Below are positions 36,522 through 46,680 of a stretch of 64,000 nucleotides of DNA, in pieces. The DNA lies in contig NZ_JAHBBG010000003.1 in NCBI RefSeq assembly GCF_019331715.1, positions 62,001 through 126,000 on the forward strand, read 5' to 3'. Numbering within the stretch: position 1 is the stretch's first letter; each line of letters starts with the position of its first letter. This DNA is from Bifidobacterium simiiventris (GTDB lineage Bacteria; Actinomycetota; Actinomycetes; Actinomycetales; Bifidobacteriaceae). Made by a program: the position numbers and the translations under genes. Below the pieces are notes generated by a model. The model made no database searches, was not told where the DNA came from, and saw only the letters and a program-made list of their open reading frames with translations.

Positions 36522-36577
36522 CAGGTCGGACCCTGCGCGGGGGAATCTCGCGCAGGTTTATTAGAGAGGAAACAACC

Positions 36578-38320
36578 ATGAAGAACATGCGCAAGATGAC
36601 CGCCGTCGCGGCATCCGTCGCTGCCTTCGCCATGCTGCTCGCGGGCTGCGGCAGCACGGGCAATGGCAACGGCTCCAACGGAGCCGCCACCGCGACCGAG
36701 GAACCGGCCGCCGGCTTCGATTCGTCGTACACCGGCACGCTGCCGATGCCGAAGGCCGACCAGCGTTACGACAACCACATGGACCGTGACAAGGTCAAGG
36801 ACGGCGGCACGCTGACCCTGCCGATCTCCGAGATCACCTCCAACTGGAACTACCTGTCCACCGACGGCAACACCGGCTACATGTCCGAGCTGTGGGGCTG
36901 GTACCAGCCGCAGCTGCTCATGACCGACGAGGTCGGCGGCGACCCGATCGAGGTCAACCCGGACTACCTGACCGACATGAAGCTCGTCAGCTCCGACCCG
37001 ATGGTCGTGCAGTACGACATCAACCCGAAGGCCAAGTGGAACGACGGCAAGGACATCGACTGGACCGCGTTCGAGGCGACCTGGAAGGCCCTCAACGGCA
37101 AGGATTCCAACTACAACCCGCCGAGCACCGACGGCTTCGACCGCATCGCCAGCGTCAAGCAGGGCGACAACGCCAAGCAGGTCATCGTGACCTACTCCGA
37201 GCCGTACTACCCGTGGCAGCTCGTGTTCTCCGCGCTGGTCAACCCGGAGGCCGGCGACGCCAAGACCTTCACCCAGGGCTGGGTCAAGAACCCGCACAAC
37301 GAGTGGGCGGCCGGCCCGTACAAGGTCGACTCCTTCAACGACAACGGCGTGACCTTCGTGCCGAACGAGAAGTGGTGGGGCGACAAGCCGAAGCTCGACA
37401 AGGTCGTCTACAAGGTGATGTCCTCGACCGCCGAGATCAACGCGTTCCAGAACGGTGAGATCGACGCCTCCACGTCCATCTCCACCAAGGACAACCTGAA
37501 GGCCGTGCGTTCCGTCAAGGACGCCCAGCTGCGCTACGGCTACAGCCTCAAGACCCGCGTGCTCGAGTACAACGGCAAGTCCAAGCCGCTCGACGACCTT
37601 GAGGTGCGTAAGGCCTTGACCCAAGCCTTCGACGCCGACACCTACAACAAGATCCAGTTCCAGGGCATGGACTGGGACGCCAAGCGCCCGGGCTCCGAGA
37701 TGCTGCTGCCGTTCCAGAAGGGCTATGAGGACAACATGCCCGCCGAGTCCAAGTTCAGCACCGACAACGCCAAGAAGACCCTCGAGGCCGACGGCTACAA
37801 GATGGGCGACGACGGCTACTACGCCAAGGACGGCAAGACCCTCGAGGTCTCCTTCACGTTCTTCGGCGACGACGCCACCCAGCAGGCCCTCGCCAACGCC
37901 TATCAGGCGATGATGAAGAAGGCCGGCATCAAGATCAAGGTCGTGAACGTGGCCGAGTCCAAGTTCTCCGACACCGTCATGAACGGCGACTACCAGGTGC
38001 TGCCGATGGCTTGGCAGGCCGGCGCGGCCCTTGGCTTCGTGACCTCCGCCCCGCAGCTGTACACCTCCGACGGCCCGTCCAACTTCACCTACGTCGGTTC
38101 CGACGAGGTCGACAAGCTCGTCAAGGCAGCCGGCGCCCACGAGAAGTACGACGACCAGGTCAAGGCCATGAACGAGGCCGAGAAGGCCGCGCTCAAGCTC
38201 TACGGCACCGTCCCGGTCTCCAACCCGGGCCAGTACGTGGCCGTCAAGAAGGGCCTCGCCAACTACGGTCCGTCCGGCTTCGCCGGCAACCTGCCGCAGA
38301 ACATCGGCTGGGAGAAGTGA
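36578..38320 (+). CDS. oppA: Oligopeptide-binding lipoprotein (SBP family 5)
   Basis: A 580-residue substrate-binding lipoprotein delivering peptides, or possibly another ligand, to the OppBC permease. The lipobox is LLAGC, with Cys24 the lipidated residue, followed by a Gly/Asn/Ser linker. Family-5 features include GTLTLPISEITSNWNYL, PKAKWNDGKDIDWTAFEATW and YGYSLKTRVLEYNGKSKPLDDLEVRKALTQAFD. GAGAGGAAAC precedes the ATG. It ends the operon, with a weak hairpin after the stop. The neighbouring PepC aminopeptidase supports a peptide role. Confidence 0.93.
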   Translation: MKNMRKMTAVAASVAAFAMLLAGCGSTGNGNGSNGAATATEEPAAGFDSSYTGTLPMPKADQRYDNHMDRDKVKDGGTLTLPISEITSNWNYLSTDGNTGYMSELWGWYQPQLLMTDEVGGDPIEVNPDYLTDMKLVSSDPMVVQYDINPKAKWNDGKDIDWTAFEATWKALNGKDSNYNPPSTDGFDRIASVKQGDNAKQVIVTYSEPYYPWQLVFSALVNPEAGDAKTFTQGWVKNPHNEWAAGPYKVDSFNDNGVTFVPNEKWWGDKPKLDKVVYKVMSSTAEINAFQNGEIDASTSISTKDNLKAVRSVKDAQLRYGYSLKTRVLEYNGKSKPLDDLEVRKALTQAFDADTYNKIQFQGMDWDAKRPGSEMLLPFQKGYEDNMPAESKFSTDNAKKTLEADGYKMGDDGYYAKDGKTLEVSFTFFGDDATQQALANAYQAMMKKAGIKIKVVNVAESKFSDTVMNGDYQVLPMAWQAGAALGFVTSAPQLYTSDGPSNFTYVGSDEVDKLVKAAGAHEKYDDQVKAMNEAEKAALKLYGTVPVSNPGQYVAVKKGLANYGPSGFAGNLPQNIGWEK

Positions 38321-38353
38321 GCCTTCTTCTCGCATAACTGAATTTCCCACCTT

Positions 38354-38378
38354 GCCCGAGTCGGGAACACTCGGGCTT
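38354..38378 (+). terminator. Hairpin after oppA
   Basis: GCCCGAGT (38354-38361) pairs with ACTCGGGC (38369-38376) 33 bp after the oppA stop. There is no real T run. Confidence 0.5.
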
Positions 38379-38450
38379 GGGCGGGCATGATCGCCTTCGT
38401 GCGCGTCTTAACTTCTCCTTATTCTGCGCGCACGACCGCGATCGGACGTG

Positions 38451-38496
38451 GCCTCCTCGCGGCGTACCTTTCCGGTGCGTTGCGGGGAGGCTTTTT
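38451..38496 (+). terminator. Intrinsic terminator in the oppA/aldo-keto reductase spacer
   Basis: GCCTCCTCGC (38451-38460) pairs with GCGGGGAGGC (38482-38491) with one mismatch, followed by TTTTT. It may back up oppA termination. The 38379-38450 stretch before it has no gene I can support. Confidence 0.75.
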
Positions 38497-38601
38497 CGTG
38501 TCCGGCTGTTCGGGGTTTGGCTCATGCGATGGCATGTGGCTGATAAATTCCGTCCCATGGCTAGGAGGTATCGGCGTTTCGCGATTTGCGTTCAAGTGGG
38601 G

Positions 38602-38630
38602 TTGAACCTTTAGGGTTGTTAGCGTAAACA
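38602..38630 (+). promoter_or_regulatory. Promoter of the aldo/keto reductase gene
   Basis: TTGAAC (38602-38607), a 17-bp spacer and TAAACA (38625-38630). The leader would be about 100 nt. Confidence 0.55.
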
Positions 38631-38737
38631 TCGGATACGGTTCCGGGTGAGATCGATGGCACGGCTGCTGCGATCGCGTTTGGTGAATCGATTCGATCTG
38701 CAACGGACGCTGTACGACATAAAAATAAGGAGCAACC

Positions 38738-39715
38738 ATGAAGTACCGCAACGTGGGCAAGGCCGGCATCAAGGTGAGCGAGATCGCGCTCGGCAGCTGG
38801 ATGACCCGGCTCGAGGACACCGCCGCCGTCGACAACGCGATGGCCATCGCCGACGCCGCGTTCGACGCCGGCATCAACTTCTACGACTGCGCGGATGCGT
38901 ATTCGGGCGGTGACGCCGAACGCTTCCTCGGCCGGTTCATCGCCAAGCACGAGCGCGAGGACCTCGTCATCTCCAGCAAGGTATTCTTCGGCACCGGCAA
39001 GAGCGTCAACGGCCGGGGCCTGAGCCGCAAGCATATCTTCAACAACTGCGAGCGCAGCCTCAAGAACCTTGGCACCGACTACATCGACCTCTACTACTGC
39101 CATCGCTTCGACACGACCACGCCGCTCGAGGAGACGCTGCAGGCCCTGAGCGACCTCGTCGACCAGGGCAAGATCCTGTACTACGGCGTGTCCGAGGAGT
39201 GGAGCGCCGCGCGTCTCGAGCGCGCCGAGCGCATCATCTCCGAGCGCGGCCTGCACCCGCTGACCGTCGTCCAGCCGCAGTACAACATGGTCGACCGCTA
39301 CATCGAGCACGAGATCGTCGAGACCTGCGAGCGCTACGGCATCGGCATCACGCCGTTCTCCCCGCTCGCGCAGGGCCTGTTGACCGGCAAGTACCGCAAG
39401 GGCCAGCCGCTGCCGGCTGGCTCGCGCGCGACCTGGCAGTCCGACCACCAGATCAACGCCCTGCTCACCGACGAGAACCTCGACAAGGTCGAGCAGCTGA
39501 GCAAGATCGCCGACGAACTGGGCATCAAGATGCCGGTGCTGGCGCTCGCGTGGATCCTGCGCCTGCCGGTCATCAGCTCCGTGATCGTCGGCGCGAGCAA
39601 GCCGAGCCAGCTCGAGTCCAACATCGCCGCCTCCGGCGTGGAACTGCCCGCCGACGCCCTCGAGCAGATCGACCGCATCCTCAGCTTCAAGCGCTTCGAG
39701 CGGCATGTCGGCTGA
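38738..39715 (+). CDS. Aldo/keto reductase (potassium-channel beta-subunit-like)
   Basis: A 325-residue NADPH-dependent TIM-barrel oxidoreductase, cytosolic. The opening MKYRNVGKAGIKVSEIALGSWM, INFYDCADAYSGGDAERFLG (catalytic Asp and Tyr), LVISSKVFF (Lys) and DYIDLYYCHRFD (His) fit the AKR tetrad. LGIKMPVLALAWILR and VIVGASKPSQLESNI form the cofactor end. The closest branch is the KCNAB/YghZ type. The substrate is unknown, and methylglyoxal or other aldehydes are possible. AAGGAGCAACC precedes the ATG. The gene is monocistronic. Confidence 0.9.
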   Translation: MKYRNVGKAGIKVSEIALGSWMTRLEDTAAVDNAMAIADAAFDAGINFYDCADAYSGGDAERFLGRFIAKHEREDLVISSKVFFGTGKSVNGRGLSRKHIFNNCERSLKNLGTDYIDLYYCHRFDTTTPLEETLQALSDLVDQGKILYYGVSEEWSAARLERAERIISERGLHPLTVVQPQYNMVDRYIEHEIVETCERYGIGITPFSPLAQGLLTGKYRKGQPLPAGSRATWQSDHQINALLTDENLDKVEQLSKIADELGIKMPVLALAWILRLPVISSVIVGASKPSQLESNIAASGVELPADALEQIDRILSFKRFERHVG

Positions 39716-39917
39716 CGCGTAAACGCGAAGCCCGGTGGGCTTCGCGTAGCGTCAGCCTGAGCGAGCCGGTAGGTGAGCGAAGGTCGGATTGAGTCCGAGC
39801 GTAGCGAGGTCCGTAATTGCAGCGCCGCAGGCGACGCGTCAAGACGTCCCTGCGCTCCCTCGCTCTTTCCAGTGGCAGTTTTTCTCGCCGGGCAATCCTC
39901 GACGAGAAAACCGCCAC
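39716..39917 (+). repeat. F6 post-stop element and a second hairpin
   Basis: Right after the stop, the hairpin GCGAAGCCCGGTGGGCTTCGC and the conserved tail GAGTCCGAGCGTAGCGAGGTC (in parts) repeat the 28369 element. At 39872-39917 an imperfect hairpin (GTGGCAGTTTTTCTCG with CGAGAAAACCGCCAC) follows. The remaining spacer to 40222 shows no gene, repeat or clear promoter. Confidence 0.7.
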
Positions 39918-40222
39918 ATGCGTAAAACGGCGGCGAACGATAATTTCGCAACGAGCCGAAAACTTCGGCGAATCACCGCAAACCGTTGGAATATCAAGGC
40001 AACACGCACACAGGCGTAAGGTTGAAACGTAATCTCGTTCGACTAACCTAGTTCACGTTTGCGAATCCGAACAGGGGTTTCGGCCGGCGATGGAGAGCGC
40101 CGGTTGCGGGACGCTCGAAACACGACGGTCGTGAATCGTGGCGGCAGCGAATGTCGCGTGCGGCGGGGAGAACGCCGCACCATACCACAAGCAAACAATC
40201 AAGAATGCGGGGATTTCCTCAC

Positions 40223-42064
40223 ATGTACGTCGATCCGACGAAAAACCAAGACAAGGGCAACCTGCGCTGGATTCTGCCCTACTGCAAGCCCGATCTGCCG
40301 CGCGTGGCCGGCGCGATGCTGCTGTTCTGCGCCAACAACACGATGGCCCTGACCATCCCGCTGATCACCGGCATGATCGTCGACCAGGTCATCACCCAAG
40401 GCCACACCGAGCGGCTGCTGCACTTCTGCATGCTCATGATCGTCATGACGGTCATCCGCGTCGCCTCGCGATACGGATACCAGATGTGGATGGAACGCTT
40501 CGGCCAGAACTCCATCTACCGGCTCGTGTGCGACGAATACGAGAAGCTGCACGAGCTCGACTTCACCTACTTCAACCACACGCGCACCGGCGACATCATG
40601 AGCCGCATGACCTCCGACACCGACGCGCTGCGCCACATGCTCAGCTGGGTCAGCTACCAGATCGCCGACTGCGTGGTCATGTTCATCGGCGCGCTGTGCG
40701 TCATGTTCTCGATCGACTGGCGACTGGCGCTCGCGCTCGCCTGCGTCACGCCGTTCATCTTCGTGCTCACGCGCAGCCTCTCCACGCATGCGCATCCGCT
40801 GTTCTTCGCGATCCGCAACTCGCTCGCAAGCCTCAACTCGATGGTCGAGGAGAACATCGAAGGCAACCGCGTTGTCAAGGCGTTCGTGCGCGAACCGTAC
40901 GAGACGCAGAAGTTCGACGAGCACAACGAGGACTACATGCAGCGCAACATGGCGCTCGCCTACAACTCGCGCAAGTACATGCCCTGGCTCGACGGCCTCG
41001 GCTTCAGCCTGCAGCTCATCACGCTCGGCCTCGGCGGCTTCCTCGTCATCAAGGGTGACATGACGCTCGGCAACCTCGTGAGCTTCAACTCGTTCCTGTG
41101 GATGATCGACGGCCCGGTGCGCGCCTCCGGCTGGCTCATCAACGACTGGCAGCGCTTCAACGCCAGCTGCATCAAGATCCGCCGCCTGCTCACCGAACAG
41201 CCGCGCATCACCGAAAAGCCCGACGCGAAGGAGACCGTCAAACAGGCCGTCGCCATCGCCGAGCAGGTCGGCGCGCCGCATCCGACCACCCCCGACCGCA
41301 TCAGCGGCGAAATCCGCTTCGACCACGTCAGCTTCGCCTTCCCCGACGATCCGGAGACCCCGATCCTCAAGGACATCGACTTCTCCATCCCGGCCGGCGC
41401 GAAACTCGGCATCCTCGGCGAAACCGGCGCGGGCAAGTCCACGCTCGTCAGCCTCATCTCGCGCTTCTACGACCCGACCGTCGGCCACGTGCTCATCGAC
41501 GGCATCGACGCGCGCGACTGGCCGCTGACCACCCTGCGCTCGCAGGTGTGCATCGTCGCGCAGGACACGTTCCTGTTCTCCGACACGATCGGCGGCAACA
41601 TCGGCTTCGGCGCCGGCTCCGACACCGACGACTGCTACATCCACAAGATGGCGCAGATCGCCGGCGCGGACAACTTCATCAAGGCCATGCCGCAAGGCTA
41701 CGACACGGTCGTCGGCGAACGCGGCGTCGGCCTGTCCGGCGGCCAGAAGCAGCGTCTGTCGCTGGCCCGCGCGCTCGCGGACAACCCGAGCATCCTCATC
41801 ATGGACGACACCACGTCGGCCGTCGACATGGAGACGGAAGCCGAGATCCAGAAGCACCTGCGCGAGATGGACGGCAACAAGACGATCGTGACGATCGCGC
41901 ACCGCATCTCGTCGGTCAAGGACTCCGACCTGATCCTCGTGCTCGAGCACGGCCGCATCGTCGAACGCGGCACGCACGCCGAACTCGTCGCGCAGCACGG
42001 CCGCTACTGGGACATCTACCACAAGCAGCTCGGCATGCAGTCCGGCGCTTCGCAAGGCTTCTGA
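40223..42064 (+). CDS. Heterodimeric ABC exporter, subunit with degenerate ATPase site
   Basis: A 613-residue half-exporter with six transmembrane helices (about residues 20-310) and a nucleotide-binding domain. Walker A is GETGAGKST (399-407) and the signature is LSGGQ (504-508). Walker B reads LIMDDTTSAVD, with Asp529 where the catalytic Glu belongs. This is the mark of the degenerate-site subunit in LmrCD/BmrCD/TM287-288-type heterodimers. The partner, with a normal site, follows 162 bp later. The ATG at 40223 is preferred for its spacing from GGGGA, but starts at 40205 and 40151 remain open. The likely role is efflux of drugs, lipids or peptides. Confidence 0.9.
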   Translation: MYVDPTKNQDKGNLRWILPYCKPDLPRVAGAMLLFCANNTMALTIPLITGMIVDQVITQGHTERLLHFCMLMIVMTVIRVASRYGYQMWMERFGQNSIYRLVCDEYEKLHELDFTYFNHTRTGDIMSRMTSDTDALRHMLSWVSYQIADCVVMFIGALCVMFSIDWRLALALACVTPFIFVLTRSLSTHAHPLFFAIRNSLASLNSMVEENIEGNRVVKAFVREPYETQKFDEHNEDYMQRNMALAYNSRKYMPWLDGLGFSLQLITLGLGGFLVIKGDMTLGNLVSFNSFLWMIDGPVRASGWLINDWQRFNASCIKIRRLLTEQPRITEKPDAKETVKQAVAIAEQVGAPHPTTPDRISGEIRFDHVSFAFPDDPETPILKDIDFSIPAGAKLGILGETGAGKSTLVSLISRFYDPTVGHVLIDGIDARDWPLTTLRSQVCIVAQDTFLFSDTIGGNIGFGAGSDTDDCYIHKMAQIAGADNFIKAMPQGYDTVVGERGVGLSGGQKQRLSLARALADNPSILIMDDTTSAVDMETEAEIQKHLREMDGNKTIVTIAHRISSVKDSDLILVLEHGRIVERGTHAELVAQHGRYWDIYHKQLGMQSGASQGF

Positions 42065-42078
42065 TCATTATGCGTGCG

Positions 42079-42177
42079 TTGTCATTTCGACTGAGCGTAA
42101 GCGAGCGGAGAAATCTTTCGTGCGGCAATGATCCGGCAAGATTTCTCGACTCCGCTTCGCGTCGCTCGAAATGACAA
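42079..42177. repeat. F2 inverted-repeat element inside the exporter operon
   Basis: TGTCATTTCGACTGAGCG opens and CTCGAAATGACA closes a 99-bp palindromic element with AGAAATCTTT/AAGATTTCT inner arms. It nearly fills the gap between the two exporter genes and would form a large hairpin in their shared mRNA. Confidence 0.85.
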
Positions 42178-42226
42178 CGTGAGTGGGCAACGACATCCGT
42201 ATCAAGGACTTGTACAAGGACTTTTC

Positions 42227-44038
42227 ATGGCACAACGCAATACCTATCGCGAGGATGAGGAACTCGAGGAGACCATCAACTTCCATGACATCCTGCGCGT
42301 CGGCAACTATCTCAAACCGTATCTGCCCAAGGTGGCCCGCATCCTTGCGGTCGTCATCTCGATGAGCTGCATCGTCGTCACCGTACCGTATCTGACCAAG
42401 ATCATGATCGACGACGCGATCCCGAACAAGGATCTCGGCAAACTCGGCCTGCTCGCGGCCGGCCTGTTCTGTCTGATCGTGATCTACGAGCTCGCGCTGC
42501 GCTACCGCACGGTGGCGATCACGCGCGTCGGCCAGCTCATGCTCAAGGACATGCGCCGCGACCTGTTCACGCACATCCAGACCTTGCCGTTCAGCTACTT
42601 CGACTCGCGACCGCATGGCAAGATCCTGATCCGCGTGGTCAACTACGTGAACACGTTGTCGGATACGCTCTCGTCCGGCCTGATCAGCGTGTTCGCGGAC
42701 GTGTTCACGTTCTTCGTCACGCTCATCGTGATGTTCGCGATCGACTGGCGGCTCGCGCTGTGGAGCCTGCTGCTGTTCCCCGTGCTCATCATCTGGGTGC
42801 GCGGTCTGCAGTACTTCCAGCGCAAGGCCTACCAGAAGCTGTCCAACAAGCAGAGCAACCTGAACGCGTTCATCCACGAGTCGATCGCCGGCGTGAAAAC
42901 GACGCAGACGTTCGCGCGCGAGAAGAAGCAGTTCGAGATCTTCCAGCAGCAGCAGGACGACGTGCGTACCGCGTGGATGCACGCCAAGCACATCGAATTC
43001 CTCATGTGGCCGGGCGTGCAGACCATCTCCGTGATGACCATCGCGTTCATCTACTTCGTGGGCATCACCGGCTTCGGCGGCGTGAACGTGACCACCGGCA
43101 TGCTGATCGCGTTCGTCGGCTACGCGAACAACTTCTGGAACCCGGTCATCAACATCGGCAATTTCTACAACCAGCTCGTCACCTGCTCGGCGTACCTCGA
43201 GCGCATCTTCGAAACGCTCGACGTCAAGCCCGAGATCGCCGACAAGCCGAACGCGGCCGACCTGCCGCAGATCCGCGGGCGCGTCGACTTCAACGACGTG
43301 GTGTTCCGCTACGAGGACGACGGCCGCAACATCCTCAACCTCGTGGACTTCCACGTCGAGCCCGGCCAGACGATCGCGCTGGTCGGGCCGACCGGCGCCG
43401 GCAAGACGACGATCGTGAGCCTGCTGTCGCGCTTCTACGACGTGTCGGAAGGGTCCGTGACGATCGACGGTTATGACGTGCGCGATGTGACGCTCGAGTC
43501 GCTGCGCCGGCAGATGGGCGTGATGCTGCAGGACACGTTCATCTTCTCGGGCAACGTGCGCGAGAACATCCGCTACGGCAAGCTCGACGCGACCGACGAG
43601 GAGATCGAGGCGGCGGCGAAGGCCGTGCATGCGCACGAGTTCATCATGGAGCTGCCCGACGGGTACGACACGGTGGTGGAGGAGCGCGGTTCGACCCTGT
43701 CGGCCGGCCAGCGCCAGCTCATCGCATTCGCGCGCGTGCTGCTCGCCGACCCGCGCATCCTGATCCTCGATGAGGCGACGTCGAACATCGACACGCGTAC
43801 CGAGGAGGCGCTGCAGGCCGGCTTGCAGCATCTGCTCAAGGGGCGCACGAGCTTCATCATCGCGCACCGCCTGTCGACGATCGAGAACGCGGACGAGATC
43901 TTCTACATCGACCACGGGCAGATCATGGAGCACGGTTCGCATGCGGAGCTGCTCGCCAAGAAGGGCGCGTACTACCGCCTGTACGAGTCGCAGTACGCGA
44001 TGATTCGCGTGGCGACTGGCGCCGCGGCGAACGAATGA
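42227..44038 (+). CDS. Heterodimeric ABC exporter, subunit with intact ATPase site
   Basis: A 603-residue half-exporter. An acidic start ([15 protein letters not shown]) is followed by the transmembrane domain to about residue 330. The ATPase has Walker [10 protein letters not shown] (387-395), the signature LSAGQ (491-495) and a normal Walker [12 protein letters not shown] with Glu516. It pairs with the preceding gene, whose Walker B lacks the Glu. AAGGA is 6 bp upstream of the ATG. Substrate is unknown, and no regulator is adjacent. Confidence 0.92.
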   Translation: MAQRNTYREDEELEETINFHDILRVGNYLKPYLPKVARILAVVISMSCIVVTVPYLTKIMIDDAIPNKDLGKLGLLAAGLFCLIVIYELALRYRTVAITRVGQLMLKDMRRDLFTHIQTLPFSYFDSRPHGKILIRVVNYVNTLSDTLSSGLISVFADVFTFFVTLIVMFAIDWRLALWSLLLFPVLIIWVRGLQYFQRKAYQKLSNKQSNLNAFIHESIAGVKTTQTFAREKKQFEIFQQQQDDVRTAWMHAKHIEFLMWPGVQTISVMTIAFIYFVGITGFGGVNVTTGMLIAFVGYANNFWNPVINIGNFYNQLVTCSAYLERIFETLDVKPEIADKPNAADLPQIRGRVDFNDVVFRYEDDGRNILNLVDFHVEPGQTIALVGPTGAGKTTIVSLLSRFYDVSEGSVTIDGYDVRDVTLESLRRQMGVMLQDTFIFSGNVRENIRYGKLDATDEEIEAAAKAVHAHEFIMELPDGYDTVVEERGSTLSAGQRQLIAFARVLLADPRILILDEATSNIDTRTEEALQAGLQHLLKGRTSFIIAHRLSTIENADEIFYIDHGQIMEHGSHAELLAKKGAYYRLYESQYAMIRVATGAAANE

Positions 44039-44090
44039 TGCGTGTCAGTGCCTGTTCTGCGGGGCTTGGCCTCTGCGGGACGGGCACTTC

Positions 44091-44284
44091 GACGATCGAG
44101 AGGCTGATTTTCGCATGTGACGAGGTCGGTTTGACGATCGAGAGGCTGATCCGCCGGACGATACCCGTCAGATCCAATACAACACGGTCGGTTAGGGGGT
44201 GCTGGCGTCCGTGGCGGCCAGCAACACAGCCTCTCGATCGTCAAACCGACCTGTGCAGGGGCGAAAATCAGCCTCTCGATGTGC
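44091..44284. repeat. F7 nested inverted-repeat array
   Basis: Two direct motifs (GACGATCGAGAGGCTGAT) start at 44091 and 44133. Two inverted motifs (CAGCCTCTCGATCGTC type) lie at 44228 and 44270. The flanks are mirrored too: GATTTTCGC follows motif 1 and GCGAAAATC precedes motif 4, while GGTCGGTTT precedes motif 2 and AAACCGACC follows motif 3. The 44039-44380 spacer otherwise has only a possible -10 CATAAT at 44337. Confidence 0.88.
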
Positions 44285-44380
44285 AAACTGCCGACGGTCC
44301 GCCAGCATTGTGGCGTGTGCGCACGGCGGCAGCTGGCATAATGGCATACAAAACACACCACCACAATCGAGGGATTCCTC

Positions 44381-46660
44381 ATGACCATCATCGTTAACGA
44401 TAATCTTCAGCAGTTTCATCTGACCAACGGACAGGTCAGCTTGATCCTCAAGGTGGTTGACGGCAAGCTCGTCAACCTGTACACCGGCGCGGCGGTGCCG
44501 GACGCGGGACTCGACGCGGCGGCCAACGGCACCACGGCTCCGGCGGGCGAAGCGGTCGAATCGACCGATTTCGGCTACCTCATCGACGACCACTTCCGCG
44601 TGCAGTCCGCCACCGAGCGCGACGAGGACGGCCAGCGCTTCCCCGAACACCAGCGCTTCGAATACCCGGAATTCGGCCACGGCGACTACCGTCACCCGGC
44701 CATCGAAGTGGCGCAGCCCAACGGCTCGCACATCACCGACCTGCGCTTCGCCGGCTACCGGGTCGCGCCCGGCAAGCCGGCCCTGCCCGGTCTGCCCGCC
44801 ACGTTCCCCGAAGCTCTCGACGGCAAGGTCCTCGAAGACTCGCCGGCCGCCGAAACCCTCACCATCGACCTCGTCGACGAACCGACCGGTCTCGCGGTGA
44901 CGCTCAGCTACACGCTATTCCGCGACGAGGCGGTCATCGCCCGCTCCGCCAGCATCGCCAACCACGGCACCGAGCCGCTCACCCTCACCCGCGCGGCCAG
45001 CTTCAACCTCGACCTACCGGATACCGACTACGACATGATCGAGTTCACCGGCGCATGGGCGCGCGAACGCACGCCGCAGCGCCAGCCCCTGCACCCAGGA
45101 ATCCAGCAGATCGAATCCCTGCGCGGTGCGTCCGGCCCGTACTTCAGCCCGGCCGCCGTGTTCGCCCGCCCCGCCACCACCGAGGACGCGGGCGAGGCGT
45201 TCGGCCTGACCTTCGTCTACTCCGGCAACTTCGACCTGCACGCCGAAGTCGACACCTACGGCGCCACGCGCCTACAACTGGGCATCAACCCGTTTGGCTT
45301 CGCGTGGCGGCTCGAGCCCGGCGAATCGTTCCAGACCCCGGAGGCACTGCTCGGCTACAGCGCCAACGGCCTGAACGCCCTGAGCCAGACCTTCCACCGC
45401 ATCGTGCTCGACCACCTGCAGCGCCCGGCTTGGGCGCGCCGCGAACGCCCGGTGCTCATCAACAACTGGGAGGCCACGTACTTCGACTTCACCGAAGACA
45501 AGCTGCTCGACCTCGCGCGGCTCGCCAAGAACGCCGGCATCGAGCTGTTCGTGCTCGACGACGGCTGGTTCGGCGCCCGCACCTCCGACCGCTCCGGCCT
45601 GGGCGACTGGACCGCCAACCCCGACCGCCTGCCCGAGGGCATCGCCGGCATCGCCCGCAAGATCAACGAGATCGGCATGCGGTTCGGCCTGTGGTTCGAG
45701 CCGGAGATGGTCAACAAGGACTCCGACCTGTACCGAGCCCACCCCGACTGGGTCATCGCCACGCCGGGCCGCAGCCAGTCCGTGTACCGCCACCAGTACG
45801 TGCTCGACTTCGCCAACCCGGCCGTGGTCGACAACATCTACGCGCAGATGTACGCGATCCTGAGCACCGCGAACGTCGCCTACATCAAGTGGGACATGAA
45901 CCGCTTCATCACCGAGGCGTTCGACGCGACGCGCGGCGCCGAGCGGCAGGGCGAGCTCATGCACCGCTACATCCTCGGCGTATACGACCTGTACGAGCGC
46001 CTGTTCGCCGCGTTCCCCGACCTCATCATCGAGGGCTGCGCGTCGGGCGGCAGCCGTTTCGACTACGGTATCCTCGCGTACTCGCCGCAGGCGTGGACCA
46101 GCGACGACACCGACGCGGTCGAACGCATGTCGATCCAGTACGGCACGAGCTTCTTCTTCCCGGTCGCCACGATGGGCGCGCATGTCTCGATCACGCCGAA
46201 CCACCAGACCGGCCGTAACGAGCCGCTCTCGACCCGTGCGAACGTTGCCATGTTCGGCACGTTCGGCTACGAGATGGACCTGACCTCGACTTCGGCCGAT
46301 GACCTGGCCGAAATCGCCGGGCAGGTCGCGTTCTTCAAGGAACACGCGCCGCTGCTGCACAACGGCGACCTGTACCGGCTCGTCGCCCCGTACGACCACC
46401 GTCGCATGGCGTGGATGAGCGTGGCCGCGGACCGTGCGCACGCGATCGTCGGCGACTACGTGATCCTCGGCGTGCCGAACAAGCCGAAGTCGCGGCTGCG
46501 GCTGCGCGGCCTGGACGAGACGGCTCGCTACCACGTCGTCTCCGCGGACGGCCGGTTCGACGCGGTGCGTTCCGGCGGCGAGCTCATGCGCATCGGCATT
46601 GACGACACCGATCTCGGCCCGGACTTCGCCTCCCGCATCTACCTGCTCGACCGCGTGTGA
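44381..46660 (+). CDS. Alpha-galactosidase, GH36
   Basis: A 759-residue retaining glycosidase releasing alpha-1,6-galactose from raffinose, stachyose or melibiose. It has no signal peptide and is probably cytosolic. An N-terminal beta-supersandwich (residues 1-330) precedes the TIM barrel: EATYFDFTEDKLLDLA, FVLDDGWFGAR, GLWFEPEMVNKDSDLY, KWDMNRF with nucleophile D505 and WTSDDTDA with acid/base near D575. The length fits the GH36 tetrameric subgroup of bifidobacteria. GAGGGA lies 7 bp before the ATG. It converges with a LacI regulator through a shared hairpin. No transporter gene is directly linked. Confidence 0.95.
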   Translation: MTIIVNDNLQQFHLTNGQVSLILKVVDGKLVNLYTGAAVPDAGLDAAANGTTAPAGEAVESTDFGYLIDDHFRVQSATERDEDGQRFPEHQRFEYPEFGHGDYRHPAIEVAQPNGSHITDLRFAGYRVAPGKPALPGLPATFPEALDGKVLEDSPAAETLTIDLVDEPTGLAVTLSYTLFRDEAVIARSASIANHGTEPLTLTRAASFNLDLPDTDYDMIEFTGAWARERTPQRQPLHPGIQQIESLRGASGPYFSPAAVFARPATTEDAGEAFGLTFVYSGNFDLHAEVDTYGATRLQLGINPFGFAWRLEPGESFQTPEALLGYSANGLNALSQTFHRIVLDHLQRPAWARRERPVLINNWEATYFDFTEDKLLDLARLAKNAGIELFVLDDGWFGARTSDRSGLGDWTANPDRLPEGIAGIARKINEIGMRFGLWFEPEMVNKDSDLYRAHPDWVIATPGRSQSVYRHQYVLDFANPAVVDNIYAQMYAILSTANVAYIKWDMNRFITEAFDATRGAERQGELMHRYILGVYDLYERLFAAFPDLIIEGCASGGSRFDYGILAYSPQAWTSDDTDAVERMSIQYGTSFFFPVATMGAHVSITPNHQTGRNEPLSTRANVAMFGTFGYEMDLTSTSADDLAEIAGQVAFFKEHAPLLHNGDLYRLVAPYDHRRMAWMSVAADRAHAIVGDYVILGVPNKPKSRLRLRGLDETARYHVVSADGRFDAVRSGGELMRIGIDDTDLGPDFASRIYLLDRV

Positions 46661-46680
46661 GGCCGGCCTGAGACGACAAC

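Noticed and set aside
36497..38350. Minus-strand open frame (617 codons) opposite oppA
   Set aside because: It is an antisense shadow with Val/Gly/Leu/His low-complexity sequence. oppA has a lipobox and family motifs.
38377..38613. Small gene in the spacer before the aldo/keto reductase
   Set aside because: Two overlapping frames cross a terminator hairpin and the next promoter; neither has a ribosome-binding site or recognisable sequence.
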